DNA of 64,000 bases from Paracoccus methylovorus (lineage in GTDB: Bacteria > Pseudomonadota > Alphaproteobacteria > Rhodobacterales > Rhodobacteraceae), in contig NZ_CP070372.1 in assembly GCF_016919705.1 (NCBI RefSeq), positions 124,001 through 188,000 on the forward strand, in the 5' to 3' direction. Position numbers and translations under genes: made by a program. Positions 16,676 to 25,692 of this stretch are shown piece by piece; the first letter of the stretch is position 1; each line of letters opens with the position of its first letter. The notes under the pieces are model-generated. The model made no database searches and had not been told where the DNA came from. It saw only the letters and a program-made list of their open reading frames with translations.

Positions 16676-17906
16676 ATGACCAAGACCGAACAGATCTCTT
16701 CTCCCCTTCGTCCGACATTGATCGAGGGTGGCCGCATGACTTCTCCTGACGGCAAGTTGCTGCGGGCCGATATCCTGATAGACCAGCAGGGCCGTATTGC
16801 CGAAATCGCGGAGAATATCGCGCCTACGCCCCAGATGCTGCGCGTCGATGCTGAAGGTTGCCTGATCACGCCGGGTTTTGTCGATGCACACCAGCATCTG
16901 GACAAGACGGGCGTGCTGCGTTTTGCACCCAATCCATCGGGGACGCTTCAGGGCGCACGCGATGCTTTTGCTGCATATGCGCGGCAAGCGCCCCCCGAGG
17001 ATATCTTCAGGCGTGCGTCGAAGACGATCGCGAAATGCCTGTCACGTGGCACAACCGCGATCCGCAGTCATGTCAACGTCGACAAGGACGCCGGCTTCAA
17101 CGGAATCGAGGCGCTGGCACAGTTGCGTTCGGACTGGTCGGACCGGGTGGTGCTGCAACTCGTGGCCTTCATGACGCCCCATCCCCGTCAGGATCTGGAC
17201 TGGCTGGCAGCGAATATCGACCGCGCGGCGGCGTCGGCCGATGCGCTGGGTGGAACCCCCGCCGTGGCCGAGGATCCCGACCGCTACCTTGACCTTATCT
17301 TCGATGCTGCGGCCCGCCGCGGATTGCCGGTCGATCTGCATATGGACGAACATCTGGACCCGAACCGGCTGCATTTCAGCAAGGTGTTCGAGCGGGTTCG
17401 TCGCTTTGGCATGCAGGGCCGGACGGTTCTTAGCCATACTTCCGTCCTCAGCGCGATTCCTCGCCCCGAGTTTGAACGGATCATGGCGGAAATCATCGAG
17501 TTGCAGATCGGCGTCATCACGCGGCCTGACGCGGGTTGCCGAACTGGTGCGCGCCGGAGTTCCAATTGCGACCGCTTCGGACAATATCCAGGATCCCTTC
17601 GTTCCGACCGGCTCTGGCGACATGCTTGAAATGGCGCGCTGGACCCTGCTTGCGGGACATCTGAAAGGGGACGAACTGGCAACCGCCTATGCCATGATAA
17701 CCGATGTTCCCGCGAAGTTGATGGGGCTGGGCGATTACACAATCCGCAAGGGTGCGCCGGCCAACCTCAATATCATGCGGGCCGAGGACATCGATACGCT
17801 GGTCGCCGGCGGCCCCTCCGGCTCCAGCACCTTTGCGCGCGGAAGGCTTGTTTCCGAGATCACTCATCGCGATGCCCCGGTCCGTTTTGAGCGTGTGGAT
17901 GCCTGA
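16676..17906 (+). pseudogene. Cytosine-deaminase-like amidohydrolase, broken by deletion/frameshift
   Basis: The 5' frame encodes a cytosine deaminase / AtzC-like metal-dependent hydrolase: VDAHQHLDK with H72 and H74, LHMDEH with H222/E225/H226, and LSHTS with H254. At about 17518 the sequence jumps frame. The other frame continues SSRGLTRVAELVRAGVPIAT and then ASDNIQDPFVPTGSGDMLEM, which holds the last metal-binding aspartate. About 15-20 residues normally found between the two parts seem to be missing, so this is a small deletion, not a simple one-base error. The gene follows the NCS2 permease and was probably the deamination step of the pathway. Confidence 0.8.
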
Positions 17907-18419
17907 GCGGCTCTGTCCTGCTGGCCTGTCGGCCGGCAGAGACATGCGCTGTTTCTTCTGACCAAGGCCAGCGATCACATTTCGACAGCTCTCGAAGCAT
18001 GAACGGCAAGGTCCAAAGTAGAGAGAAGGGGCTCCACACCGAAAGCCCACTGCGATGACCGTCAAGCCGAACCTGAGAAATGAGTTGGCGTTGCTGGTGA
18101 CGCTTTCTACCCCTGAGTACCTGCCCACTGCGCCGCCCCGCGCTATACGCTCCGGGTGGCCATCTTGATCAGGTCACTTTACAAAATCAAAAAAGATAAC
18201 CATTATTATGTAATATAATGGGCATGCCACCTGTGCATGGATCTTTGCGCCCGACCCGCGGACAATGCAGCGCGCCCTCATCAAGCCACGCCAGCCGCCA
18301 AGCGCCGGCAGGTTGGCGCTCCAGTTGCCAATGCCGAAACCACCCGCCGGAAAGAACGCTATCAGTGTGATCCGCTCGCGCTGCGGATACTCGCGTCCGC
18401 GAATTTGCCACCGGAAGCC
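17907..18419. other. Intergenic region with possible gene debris
   Basis: There is no convincing gene. Positions 18176-18222 are markedly A+T-rich for this replicon. On the minus strand, near 18310-18390, a short stretch reads ERITLIAFFPAGG, which resembles the N-terminus of TctC-type solute receptors; it may be a relic, but the match is too short to be sure. Confidence 0.35.
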
Positions 18420-19301
18420 CTAGAGGACGAGGCGTTCCAGAAGCGCCTTCATCCCGGCCGCGACCTTGAAACTGTCGTCCTGATGCTGCCTGCAGCAGAA
18501 CAACTCGCCGCTCCACCAGCCGACGTAGCCTGTCGCCTTCACCGCATCCACCCATTCCCGAAGGTCCAGTACACCGCTGCCGGTGGGCACGTCGCGCAGC
18601 ACCGCCTCATCCGGGATGCCGCCGTCGTGGCGCAGGGAATCGCAGACATGCACGCCATAGATCGCATTCCTGTCGATCCGCGCGATCCGCTCGGGGCTGT
18701 CGCCAGAGACATAGCAGTGCCAGAAATCCACCACCATCTTCACATTGGACCGCCCTGCCCGGTCGATCAGTTCCAACTGGTCCGAGATGGTGTTCAGCGG
18801 GCACCAGCCAAGCGCTTCAAGGTAAAGGATCAGCCCTTTCTCGGCCGCCATGTCGCCCAACCGTGCCAGATTGCGGGCGGCGATCCGCATCTGCTCGTCG
18901 CGGGAAAGCCCAAGCACGCCAGAATAGCCGGTCACCGGCCGGCCCCCCGCATGCGCCCTGACCGTGGCGACCGAGACCGGGCCGGTGATCGCCTGCACGG
19001 CCTTCGCCCCGGCGATCTGCGCCAGATGGAAAAGTTCGGCGGCATCCTGCCACAGCGATGGCTCGGCATCGCCGTGCCGCTCGATATCCATCAAAAAGCC
19101 GGTGCCGGGAATGTCGTAATCGCGCAGGCGCCCGGCCAAGTCGGCCTCGGTCCAGCCGGCGGCAAGGAACGCGCGCATCTTGGCGGCCGAGATTTCGATG
19201 CCGTCATAGCCAAGATCAGCGGCGATCTTCAGGTCCATCGCCATCGGTGCGTCCTTGGCGATCAGGGAATGGAGGACGATTTTCTGGCGCTCGGCGCGCA
19301 T
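18420..19301 (-). CDS. Sugar phosphate isomerase/epimerase-like TIM-barrel protein
   Basis: A 293-residue protein of the xylose-isomerase-like (AP endonuclease 2) TIM-barrel family. Typical elements are the N-terminal KIAADLGYDGIEIS, the metal-ligand region ILYLEALGWCPLNT, MVVDFWHCYVSGD, IYGVHVCDSLR and the late GYVGWWSGELF. Members isomerise, epimerise or dehydrate sugars, inososes and keto-sugars. GAAAGGAAAA precedes ATG 19301. It is transcribed away from a GMC oxidoreductase, with shared operator motifs in between, which suggests that a keto-sugar produced by the oxidoreductase is its substrate. That is inference. Confidence 0.85.
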   Translation of the reverse strand: MRAERQKIVLHSLIAKDAPMAMDLKIAADLGYDGIEISAAKMRAFLAAGWTEADLAGRLRDYDIPGTGFLMDIERHGDAEPSLWQDAAELFHLAQIAGAKAVQAITGPVSVATVRAHAGGRPVTGYSGVLGLSRDEQMRIAARNLARLGDMAAEKGLILYLEALGWCPLNTISDQLELIDRAGRSNVKMVVDFWHCYVSGDSPERIARIDRNAIYGVHVCDSLRHDGGIPDEAVLRDVPTGSGVLDLREWVDAVKATGYVGWWSGELFCCRQHQDDSFKVAAGMKALLERLVL

Positions 19302-19351
19302 GGGTTTTCCTTTCGTGGGACATTCGCATTTTCCGCGCTAGCCGGTGCAAC

Positions 19352-19440
19352 GGCAATTTCGCAGTCCGACGAATTCTTGCGCAACTTGACGCAATCGCCG
19401 CGCGCTGTTGCGTCATTGGCGTCATGCTTGCGAAATTGCC
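19352..19440. promoter_or_regulatory. Two mirrored operators in the epimerase/GMC divergent promoter region
   Basis: Two composite sites face outward. For the plus-strand gene, TTGCGTCA (19408-19415) is followed by CGAAATTGC (19431-19439), with starts 23 bp apart. For the minus-strand gene, TTGCGTCA (19394 down to 19387) is followed by CGAAATTGC (19361 down to 19353), with starts 33 bp apart. Each CGAAATTGC lies about 50 bp from the start codon it serves. The same two words, 33 bp apart, recur upstream of the thiamine-diphosphate enzyme at 28758-28799. They are predicted binding sites of one regulator, plausibly the XRE-type protein at 27895-28737. Confidence 0.6.
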
Positions 19441-19492
19441 AACTCCTCCCTCGCCCGGCTTACTGCGTCAACAGGCCGGAAGGAGATACGGG

Positions 19493-21082
19493 ATGGACTG
19501 GGCGGATTATGTCATCGTCGGCGGCGGCTCGACCGGCTGCGTCATGGCCTCGCGCCTCAGCGAGGACACCGATACGCAGGTTGCCCTGCTGGAGGAAGGC
19601 CCACGCGATCTGAACCCCTATATCCATATCCCCGGCGCCTACTACAAAACCGCACAGGGCCCGCTGCTCAAGCGCTTCCCCTGGGAGCCGACGGACGGCC
19701 AGAACCGCACCGAGCCACCGACGATGGTGCAGGCCAGCGTCTTGGGCGGCGGGTCTTCGGTCAATGCGATGATCTATATCCGGGGCAATCCCGACGATTA
19801 CGCGATGTGGGAAAACCTTGGTGCGACCGGCTGGGGCTATGAGGGCGTTCTGCCCTATTTCCGCAAGGCCGAGAACAACAACCGCTTCTGCAACGACGCC
19901 CATGGCATCGACGGCCCACTGGGGGTTTCGGACATCGACCATATCCACCCGCTGACCCGGGCCTGGCTACAGGCCTGCCAGCAGAAGGGGCTGCCGCTGA
20001 ACCCGGATTTCAACTCTGGTGATCAGGCGGGCTGCGGGCTTTACCAGATCACTGCACGCAACGGGCGCCGCAGCAGCGCGGCGGTCGCCTACCTGAAACC
20101 AGCCCGCAAGCGGCGGAATCTTTCGGTGCGAACCGGTGCGCGGGTGCTGCGCGTGCTGGTCGAGAACGGCCGCGCGACCGGGATCGAATATGTCCTGAAG
20201 GGCGAGACCCGGACGATACGCGCCCGGCGAGAGGTGATCCTCTCGGTGGGCGCGATCAATACGCCCAAGCTGCTGATGCTCTCGGGTATCGGTCCTGCCG
20301 ACGAATTGCGCCGCCACGGTATCGAAGTCGTCCACGACCTGCCGGGCGTCGGGCGGAACCTTCAGGACCATATCGAGATTTCGCTTATCTATCAGCTCAA
20401 TGGATCGCACAGCTACGACAAGTACAAGAAGCTGCACTGGAAGGCACTAGCGGGGCTGAACTACCTGCTGTTCAAGGGTGGCCCAGCCTCGTCCAACCTG
20501 ATCGAGGGCGGCGCCTTTTGGTGGGCCGACCGGTCAGAAAAGCATCCCGATGTGCAATATTTCATGGTCGTCGGTGCTGGAATCGAGGAGGGGGTCGAGG
20601 CCGTGCCGGGCGGTAATGGCTGCACAATCAACCTTGGCCAGATCCGCCCGCGCTCGCGCGGCGAGGTGCGACTGACCAGCGCCGATCCCACCGCCTTCCC
20701 CCGCGTGATCCCTAATTATTTCAGCGATCCGCATGACCTGGAAACCATCACCGACGGCACCATGTTCGCGCTTGAGGTGATGGAGCAATCCGCGATCAGC
20801 CGCTTCGTCGCGCGCCGCCAATTGCCCGAGGCCGGGCCTGTCACCCGCGATCAGATCCGCCGCTTCTGCCAGACAACGGCCCATGCAGCCCTGCACCCTG
20901 CGGGCACCTGCCGGGCCGGAACGGATGACATGGCGGTCGTCGATCCGAAGCTGCGCGTCCATGGGATCGAGGGGCTGCGGATCGCCGATGCCTCGATCAT
21001 GCCGACGCTGATCTCGGGCAATCCGAACGCCGTCTGCATCATGATCGGGGAAAAGCTGGCCGACATGATCCGGCGTGGGTGA
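19493..21082 (+). CDS. GMC-family FAD oxidoreductase (choline-dehydrogenase-like)
   Basis: A 529-residue glucose-methanol-choline oxidoreductase. It has the N-terminal FAD-binding DYVIVGGGSTGCVMASRLSE, the GMC signature region SVLGGGSSVNAMIYIRGNP, the second signature VGAINTPKLLMLSGIGP and the C-terminal catalytic HAALHPAGTCRAG...ISGNPNAVCIMIGE, with the expected His and Asn. It oxidises an alcohol group to a carbonyl. GGAAGGAGA lies just before ATG 19493; a longer frame exists upstream but has no signal. Co-regulation with the divergent isomerase/epimerase implies oxidation of a sugar or polyol followed by rearrangement. Confidence 0.92.
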   Translation: MDWADYVIVGGGSTGCVMASRLSEDTDTQVALLEEGPRDLNPYIHIPGAYYKTAQGPLLKRFPWEPTDGQNRTEPPTMVQASVLGGGSSVNAMIYIRGNPDDYAMWENLGATGWGYEGVLPYFRKAENNNRFCNDAHGIDGPLGVSDIDHIHPLTRAWLQACQQKGLPLNPDFNSGDQAGCGLYQITARNGRRSSAAVAYLKPARKRRNLSVRTGARVLRVLVENGRATGIEYVLKGETRTIRARREVILSVGAINTPKLLMLSGIGPADELRRHGIEVVHDLPGVGRNLQDHIEISLIYQLNGSHSYDKYKKLHWKALAGLNYLLFKGGPASSNLIEGGAFWWADRSEKHPDVQYFMVVGAGIEEGVEAVPGGNGCTINLGQIRPRSRGEVRLTSADPTAFPRVIPNYFSDPHDLETITDGTMFALEVMEQSAISRFVARRQLPEAGPVTRDQIRRFCQTTAHAALHPAGTCRAGTDDMAVVDPKLRVHGIEGLRIADASIMPTLISGNPNAVCIMIGEKLADMIRRG

Positions 21083-21123
21083 CTGGGCGGCCTTAACCGC
21101 AAGACCGACAGAGGAGGAATGAC

Positions 21124-21949
21124 ATGACCAAAATACTGCTCTCATCGCCCTTGCCTTTCTGAGCGCCACGCCGGCGCTGGCGGTCGAGGACGCTGTCACC
21201 ATCGACCTGCATGGCAAACGGATTGCCGGGATCCTGAACCTGCCGGACGGAGCCCAGAATCCTCCGGTCGTGCTGATGATGCACGGCTTCACCGGCAGCA
21301 AGAACGAATTCACCATCGCCGGAACCGAAACTGGGCTGTACACTTTTATAGCCGATCGGCTGGCCGAGGCAGGGATCGCGTCGCTGCGCATCGACTTCAC
21401 CGGCTCGAGCGAATGGCAAGACACCACCTTCTCAGGCCAGATCGCGGATGCCGTCGACGCCTTCGGCTATCTGCAGGTCCTGCCCAAGGTCGACGGCAGG
21501 CCGCATCGGCATCCTGGGCTTAGGTCGGCGCGCATCTGGCCGCCGCGCGGCCCGAGACCGATGCGGTCGTCCTCTGGGCACCGGTGACCAATCCGATGGC
21601 ACCCTATTCCACCCTCATGGGGGACGGCAAGGACGAGACGATCACCGCCAATCTTTTCTGGGGCGGGCAGACCACACTGAAGGGCGGATTCTTTCACGAA
21701 TTGCCGCTGATGTCGGCGGCCGGTGCCATCGCCCCCTATCCGGGACCGTTGCGCGTTATCGTGGGCGCAAAGGAAACCATCGTCGCGCCGCAGCCCATCG
21801 CCGGCAACCAGTTGCTGCAATACCACGAGGGCACCGGGGATCTGGTGGTGCTTGAATCCGACCATGATTTCGGCGCCGGGGTATCCATTGATCTTGTCGA
21901 AAAGGATCTGGCACCCAAGACCGTCGAATGGTTCAGGATCAATCTGTAA
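21124..21949 (+). pseudogene. Secreted alpha/beta-hydrolase, multiply frameshifted
   Basis: ATG 21124 starts a signal peptide that changes frame after MTKILL to LIALAFLSATPALAVEDA. The hydrolase core follows: PVVLMMHGFTGSKNEFT (oxyanion region) and GIASLRIDFTGSSEWQD. Two further frame changes occur near 21490 and 21535, in the nucleophile-elbow region, where only GRIGILGLG and then AARPETDAVVLWAPVTNPM are seen. The GxSxG motif is destroyed. The C-terminal part (RVIVGAKETIVAPQ...ESDHDFGAG) is intact from 21584. At least three indels make this a pseudogene of a secreted or periplasmic esterase-like enzyme. Confidence 0.75.
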
Positions 21950-21972
21950 CCTGAACCAAAGCGCCCCCAATC

Positions 21973-22016
21973 TGCGCTTCCTTCTGACGCAGAGTATCGC
22001 GTCAGAAGGAAGCGCA
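21973..22016. repeat. 18-bp perfect inverted repeat with 8-nt loop
   Basis: TGCGCTTCCTTCTGACGC pairs perfectly with GCGTCAGAAGGAAGCGCA around AGAGTATC. It lies between the dead hydrolase and the dead transporter genes. It is too long and regular for a typical operator and has no T-run, so it may be an intrinsic RNA hairpin or the relic of a small mobile repeat. Its inner arms contain TGACGCA/TGCGTCA-like words also found in the regulon operators. Confidence 0.6.
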
Positions 22017-22074
22017 TGAATCCATGCGGTTACGTATCCAGAGCACATCAGCTACGAAAATTCGCAGGGAACCC

Positions 22075-22907
22075 ATGATACATTCCATCCAGTCGCGTTC
22101 GCGGTACCTGTTGGGCGCGCTTGCCCTTGGCACCCTGATGCTGCCGGCACTCGCCCATGCAGAATATGACGGCCTGCCGTGCACCTTCATCTGGAATCCG
22201 GATATCACCGAGATGGTCGATACGACGCCGTTCAAGAAGGATGGCCCCTATCGCATCGGCTTCGCCAACGCCTCGCAGGCCGACCTGTGGCTGGTGACGT
22301 TCGCCAGGGCGTCCAGTATCAGGCCGCGCAGCGCAAGCACCTGATCGAGAAGTTCATCATGACAGATGCCAACTCGGATCCGGCCAAGCCCGTCGGCGGC
22401 GTGCCGATCTGGCTTGAGGATTTCGCTTATGACGCGGCGTGCGGCATTCCTTTCGTAGCCATGATTACCATCGCGGCCTTCATGATCCTCGGGCTGGTTC
22501 TACGCTCGGCCCGGACCGGGCAGTCCGTCTATGCCGTCGGCGGCAATCCCGTGGCGGCCAAGGCCGTCGGCATCTCGGTCGGCCGGGTGACGATACTGGC
22601 CTATTCGGCCTCGGGTTTCTTCGCCGCTCTGGCTGGGATATATCTCACCTGCCGCACTGGCACGGGCGATCCGCGGGTCGGCAACGCGATGACGCTGGCC
22701 TCGATCGTCCCGGTCGTCATGGGCGGCACCATGCTGGGCGGAGGCGTCGGAACGGTCTTCGGAACCGCAATCGGCCTCGCGCTGGTCAGCGTCCTGGGCA
22801 ATGTCCTGAACTACATGAATGTCACGACCTTCGTGCAATGGGTGGTCCAGGTCATCGTGATCCTCGCCGCCGTCTCCATCTATGTCGCCCGGAGCCGCAA
22901 GCTATGA
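22075..22907 (+). pseudogene. Sugar-binding protein fused by deletion to an RbsC-type permease C-terminus
   Basis: ATG 22075 begins a signal peptide (LLGALALGTLMLPALAHA) and the start of a periplasmic sugar-binding protein (KDGPYRIGFANASQADLWLV). After a one-base shift it continues as RQGVQYQAAQRKHLIEKFIM. At about 22390 it joins, in frame, the C-terminal half of a ribose-type permease: RSARTGQSVYAVGGNPVAAK is the EAA-like loop of RbsC, and at least four membrane segments follow. The rest of the binding protein, the ATPase and the permease N-terminus are absent. This is a deletion scar of an ABC operon, not a working fusion. Confidence 0.8.
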
Positions 22908-23789
22908 CGGAAGCCACCTCTCCCACCGCTTTCGGTTGACGCCGGGCATCGCGCTGCCGCTGGCGCTCGGCGTGATCCTCATCGCGGCCGGCCTGATGCA
23001 GTCCTCGTTCCTGTCATTGAGGAACTTCCAGGACATCCTGACCCAAGCCCCGCCCCTCTGAATCGTGATGATCGGGCAGACCTTCGTGATCCTGGCGCGG
23101 GGTCTGGGTTTGTCGGTCGCCTCGCTGATGGCCACGGTGGCGGTAGTCGCCACGTCCTTCAACACCACCGGAAATGACGTGTTGCCGCAGGTCGTCCTGA
23201 TGTCACTGGCGCTGGCCGTGGCGGTGGGCTTCGTCAACGGCTGGCTGGCGGTGCGGCGCAACGTCTCGCCCTTCCTCGCCACTCTGGCGATGATGACCGT
23301 GCTTCAGGGCGCGCGGTTCTACTACACCCAAGGCGTGCCGGGCGGCGGGCTGCCGTCGGCCCTGCGCTTCTATCGGCACGGGCAAGATCGCCGGCGTGCC
23401 GGTCAACCTGATCGTGCTGCTGATGCTGCTGGCAGGCGCGGCCTTCCTGCTGAGCCGCACGGTGCTGGGGCGCAAGATCTACATCACCGGCGGCAACCCC
23501 CGCTCGGCCGAGTTGCTGGGAATCAATGCCGGCGGCGTGACGATTCTGTGCTATGTGATCTGCAGCGTGATGGCGACCATCGCCGGGCTGGTGCTGGTCG
23601 GCTATGTCGGCAGCGTCGGCAACTGGGTCGGCCGCGGCTCGGTCGTCAACAGCGTGCTGTGCAATCATCCTAGTGCTGACCTTCAACTTCGTGGTGATCG
23701 TCGGCCTGCCGGTGCAGGCCCAGCTGATTATCAAGGGCGTGGTGATCATCGTCGCGGCGACATTGTTCAACCGCTTCACCAACCGGTGA
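22904..23789 (+). pseudogene. Second RbsC-type sugar permease, degenerate
   Basis: Its ATG overlaps the preceding stop (ATGA), as in an operon. The protein is split into several frames: MTEATSPTAFG then stop; RLTPGIALPLALGVILIAAG; an in-frame TGA at 23059; then IVMIGQTFVILARGLGLSVASL, an RbsC hallmark. The coding frame changes again near 23375 (GVPVNLIVLLMLLAGAAF, YITGGNPRSAELLGINAGG) and near 23660 (LVLTFNFVVIVGLPVQAQLI). It is clearly the second permease of the same decayed ABC importer. No ATPase gene remains. Confidence 0.8.
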
Positions 23790-23813
23790 CGCCAAGTGGT
23801 CGACCGGCCTCCC

Positions 23814-24815
23814 TCAGCCCATGCTGTCAGCAAGCGCGCGGACGCGGTCTGCGGCTTCTGTCAGGCGTTCCTCAGGCAGGCTGCCCTCGGCGACGGCCGA
23901 CAGGATACGGCTGCGGACCTGTTCCAGATCGTTTTCCGCCGACAGAAGCAGCAGGTCCGACCCTGCGCGCAAAGCTTCGACCGCCGCCGTTGGTACGTCG
24001 CGCTGGCCGCGCAGTATACCGATGGCGTCGAGGTCGTCGCTGACCACCAGCCCGGTGAAGTCTAACCCCCGTAGTGCGGCGATGGTGGGGACGGAAAGCG
24101 ATGAGGGCATCACAGCGTCCATCCCCGGCACCAGCGCGGGGCCGGTCATCACCGCTCGCGCACCCGCGGCGATGGCCGCGCGAAAAGGAACCATGCCGGG
24201 CGCCAGCGCGTCGGTCCCGCCGCTGACCGTGGCGACATCCACTGCCGGGTCGCCGTCGATGTTGTGATGACCGGGGAAATGCTTGGCGGTGGCGACGACG
24301 CCCGCCGCCTCGACGCCGCGGATATGGGCGCTGCCGATCCGCGCCACCTCGGCCGCATCGGTGCCCAATGTCCGGCCCTGCAGCCAGGGATTGTGCCCGG
24401 TCACTACGTCGATGACCGGCGACAGGAACATGGTCAAACCCATTCCGCGTGCCGCTTGGGCCATGCGGAACGCGACCCGCTCGATCTCCTCCGAGGCCAT
24501 GGCGTGCAGCGCATGATTGTCGGGCAGTTGCGGCACCAGCCCGTGCAGCCGGCGGATGCCCGAGGGCTCCTGGTCCAGCGCCACCAGTGCCGGGCCGGCA
24601 AAACCGGTGATCCGGTCGGTCAGCGCGCACAACTTCTCGACGCTTTCACCCGAGCAGCGAGCGTCCGACATACTGCGTGCGACATATTCCTCGCGTGTTT
24701 CGCCGATCAGGAGGGCACGCCCGCCTTGATCCAAGAAACGTGCCAGAGGATTAGTCAGCACCAGATTGTCGATCGCCGGCAGCAGCACGGCATAGGTATC
24801 GGCCTTCAGGCTCAT
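23814..24815 (-). CDS. Glycoside hydrolase family 3 (NagZ-like)
   Basis: A 333-residue GH3 catalytic-domain protein with the NagZ-type signature ATAKHFPGHHNIDGDPAVD (K178, H179) and the nucleophile region TGLVVSDDLDAIGI. Single-domain GH3 enzymes of this size are usually beta-N-acetylhexosaminidases acting in the cytoplasm. However, the usual Asp-His acid/base loop sequence is only partly recognisable here, so another beta-glycoside is possible. AAGGATA precedes ATG 24815. An IS element is inserted only 21 bp upstream; without it the gene would lie 24 bp behind the lyase gene at 25693, so it belonged to that operon and may now lack its promoter. Confidence 0.85.
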   Translation of the reverse strand: MSLKADTYAVLLPAIDNLVLTNPLARFLDQGGRALLIGETREEYVARSMSDARCSGESVEKLCALTDRITGFAGPALVALDQEPSGIRRLHGLVPQLPDNHALHAMASEEIERVAFRMAQAARGMGLTMFLSPVIDVVTGHNPWLQGRTLGTDAAEVARIGSAHIRGVEAAGVVATAKHFPGHHNIDGDPAVDVATVSGGTDALAPGMVPFRAAIAAGARAVMTGPALVPGMDAVMPSSLSVPTIAALRGLDFTGLVVSDDLDAIGILRGQRDVPTAAVEALRAGSDLLLLSAENDLEQVRSRILSAVAEGSLPEERLTEAADRVRALADSMG

Positions 24816-24836
24816 GTCAGTATCCTTTGCGGCTTA

Positions 24837-25687
24837 GGTCATGTTGACAAATGGCGGAGCCAGAGGCGGATCGACGTGATGTCGATGAAGCCCAGGAAGC
24901 TTTCGGCGGTCTTGTCGTAGCGGGTGGCGACGCGACGGGCATTCTTGAGCTTGTTGAAGCACCGCTCAACGAGATTGCGCAGGCGGTAGAGCCTGCGGTC
25001 AACGGCGACCCGTAGCTTCCGGGTTTTGCGCATGGGGATGACCGGCACCACGTCGCGCACCTCCATGGTCTTGCGGATGTTGTCGGAGTCGTAGCCGCGG
25101 TCTGCGAGCAGAACGCTTGGCTCGGGCAGGTTGTCAGCCATGACCAGATCGAAGCCGAGGTAGTCCGATGTCTGCCCGGCCGTGATCTCGGTTCTCATGG
25201 GCAGGCCTGCCGCATTGACCCGCAGATGGATCTTGGTCGTGAAGCCACCTCGCGAGCGGCCGAAACCTTGGCGCGGAGTCCCCCTTTTGCGCCCGCTGCC
25301 TGATGATGAGCGCGAACCACGGTGCTGTCGATCATCTGCAGCGCATCCGGCACGATCCGGCTCTCGTTCAGCGCCTCCAGGATCTGTTCCCACAGCCCCG
25401 CCAACGTCCAGCGCCGGAACTGCCGATAGACAGACGACCATTTGCCGAACTCTTCCGGCAGGTCGCGCCAGGGCGACCCCGTTCGGGCGATCCAGAAAAT
25501 CCCATCCAGAACAAGCCGATGGTTCGTGGGCTTGCGGCCGTTCGGAGAACGGACAGCCAGGATGAAGCGTTCAAAGAACGCCCACTCGTCGTTCGACATC
25601 AGGTTTCGTGCCACGCTGGTCTCCATTGCAGATACCAGCTTGAATCACGATCACCGCGCCCGGTGAATCCCTTTTGTCAACACGCCC
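24837..25687 (-). mobile_element. IS5-family (IS427-group) insertion sequence, complete
   Basis: The 851-bp element has terminal inverted repeats (GGTCATGTTGACAAATGG on the left; GGGCGTGTTGACAAAAGG on the right, read inward; 15 of 18 match). It is flanked by TA duplications at 24835-24836 and 25688-25689, the target preferred by the IS427 group. It carries one transposase made by frameshifting. Its insertion separates the GH3 gene from its upstream operon. Confidence 0.9.
24839..25626 (-). CDS. IS5-family transposase, orfA/orfB with -1 programmed frameshift
   Basis: OrfA (25195-25626) holds the N-terminal helix-turn-helix and the first catalytic Asp (QMIDSTVVRAHHQAAG). OrfB (from about 25280 down to 24839) holds the second Asp (VLLADRGYDSD) and the Glu (LVERCFNKLKNARR). 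The frames meet at a slippery A4G5 tract (complement of 25280-25288), where a -1 shift changes AKGGL to AKGGTPRQGFGRSRGG. This arrangement is standard in IS427-group elements, so the split is functional, not decay. All DDE residues are present. Confidence 0.9.
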
Positions 25688-25692
25688 TAGGC

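Noticed and set aside
18237..19613. 458-codon plus-strand frame across the epimerase gene
   Set aside because: The minus-strand epimerase has family motifs and a ribosome binding site, and the plus frame runs through the divergent promoter into the GMC gene in a wrong frame.
22075..22907. A functional receptor-permease fusion protein
   Set aside because: An extra frameshift inside the receptor part and the loss of half of each partner make a deletion scar far more likely.
24839..25626. IS transposase as a pseudogene because of its two frames
   Set aside because: The A4G5 slippery tract, intact DDE residues, ends and TA duplication show a normal programmed frameshift.
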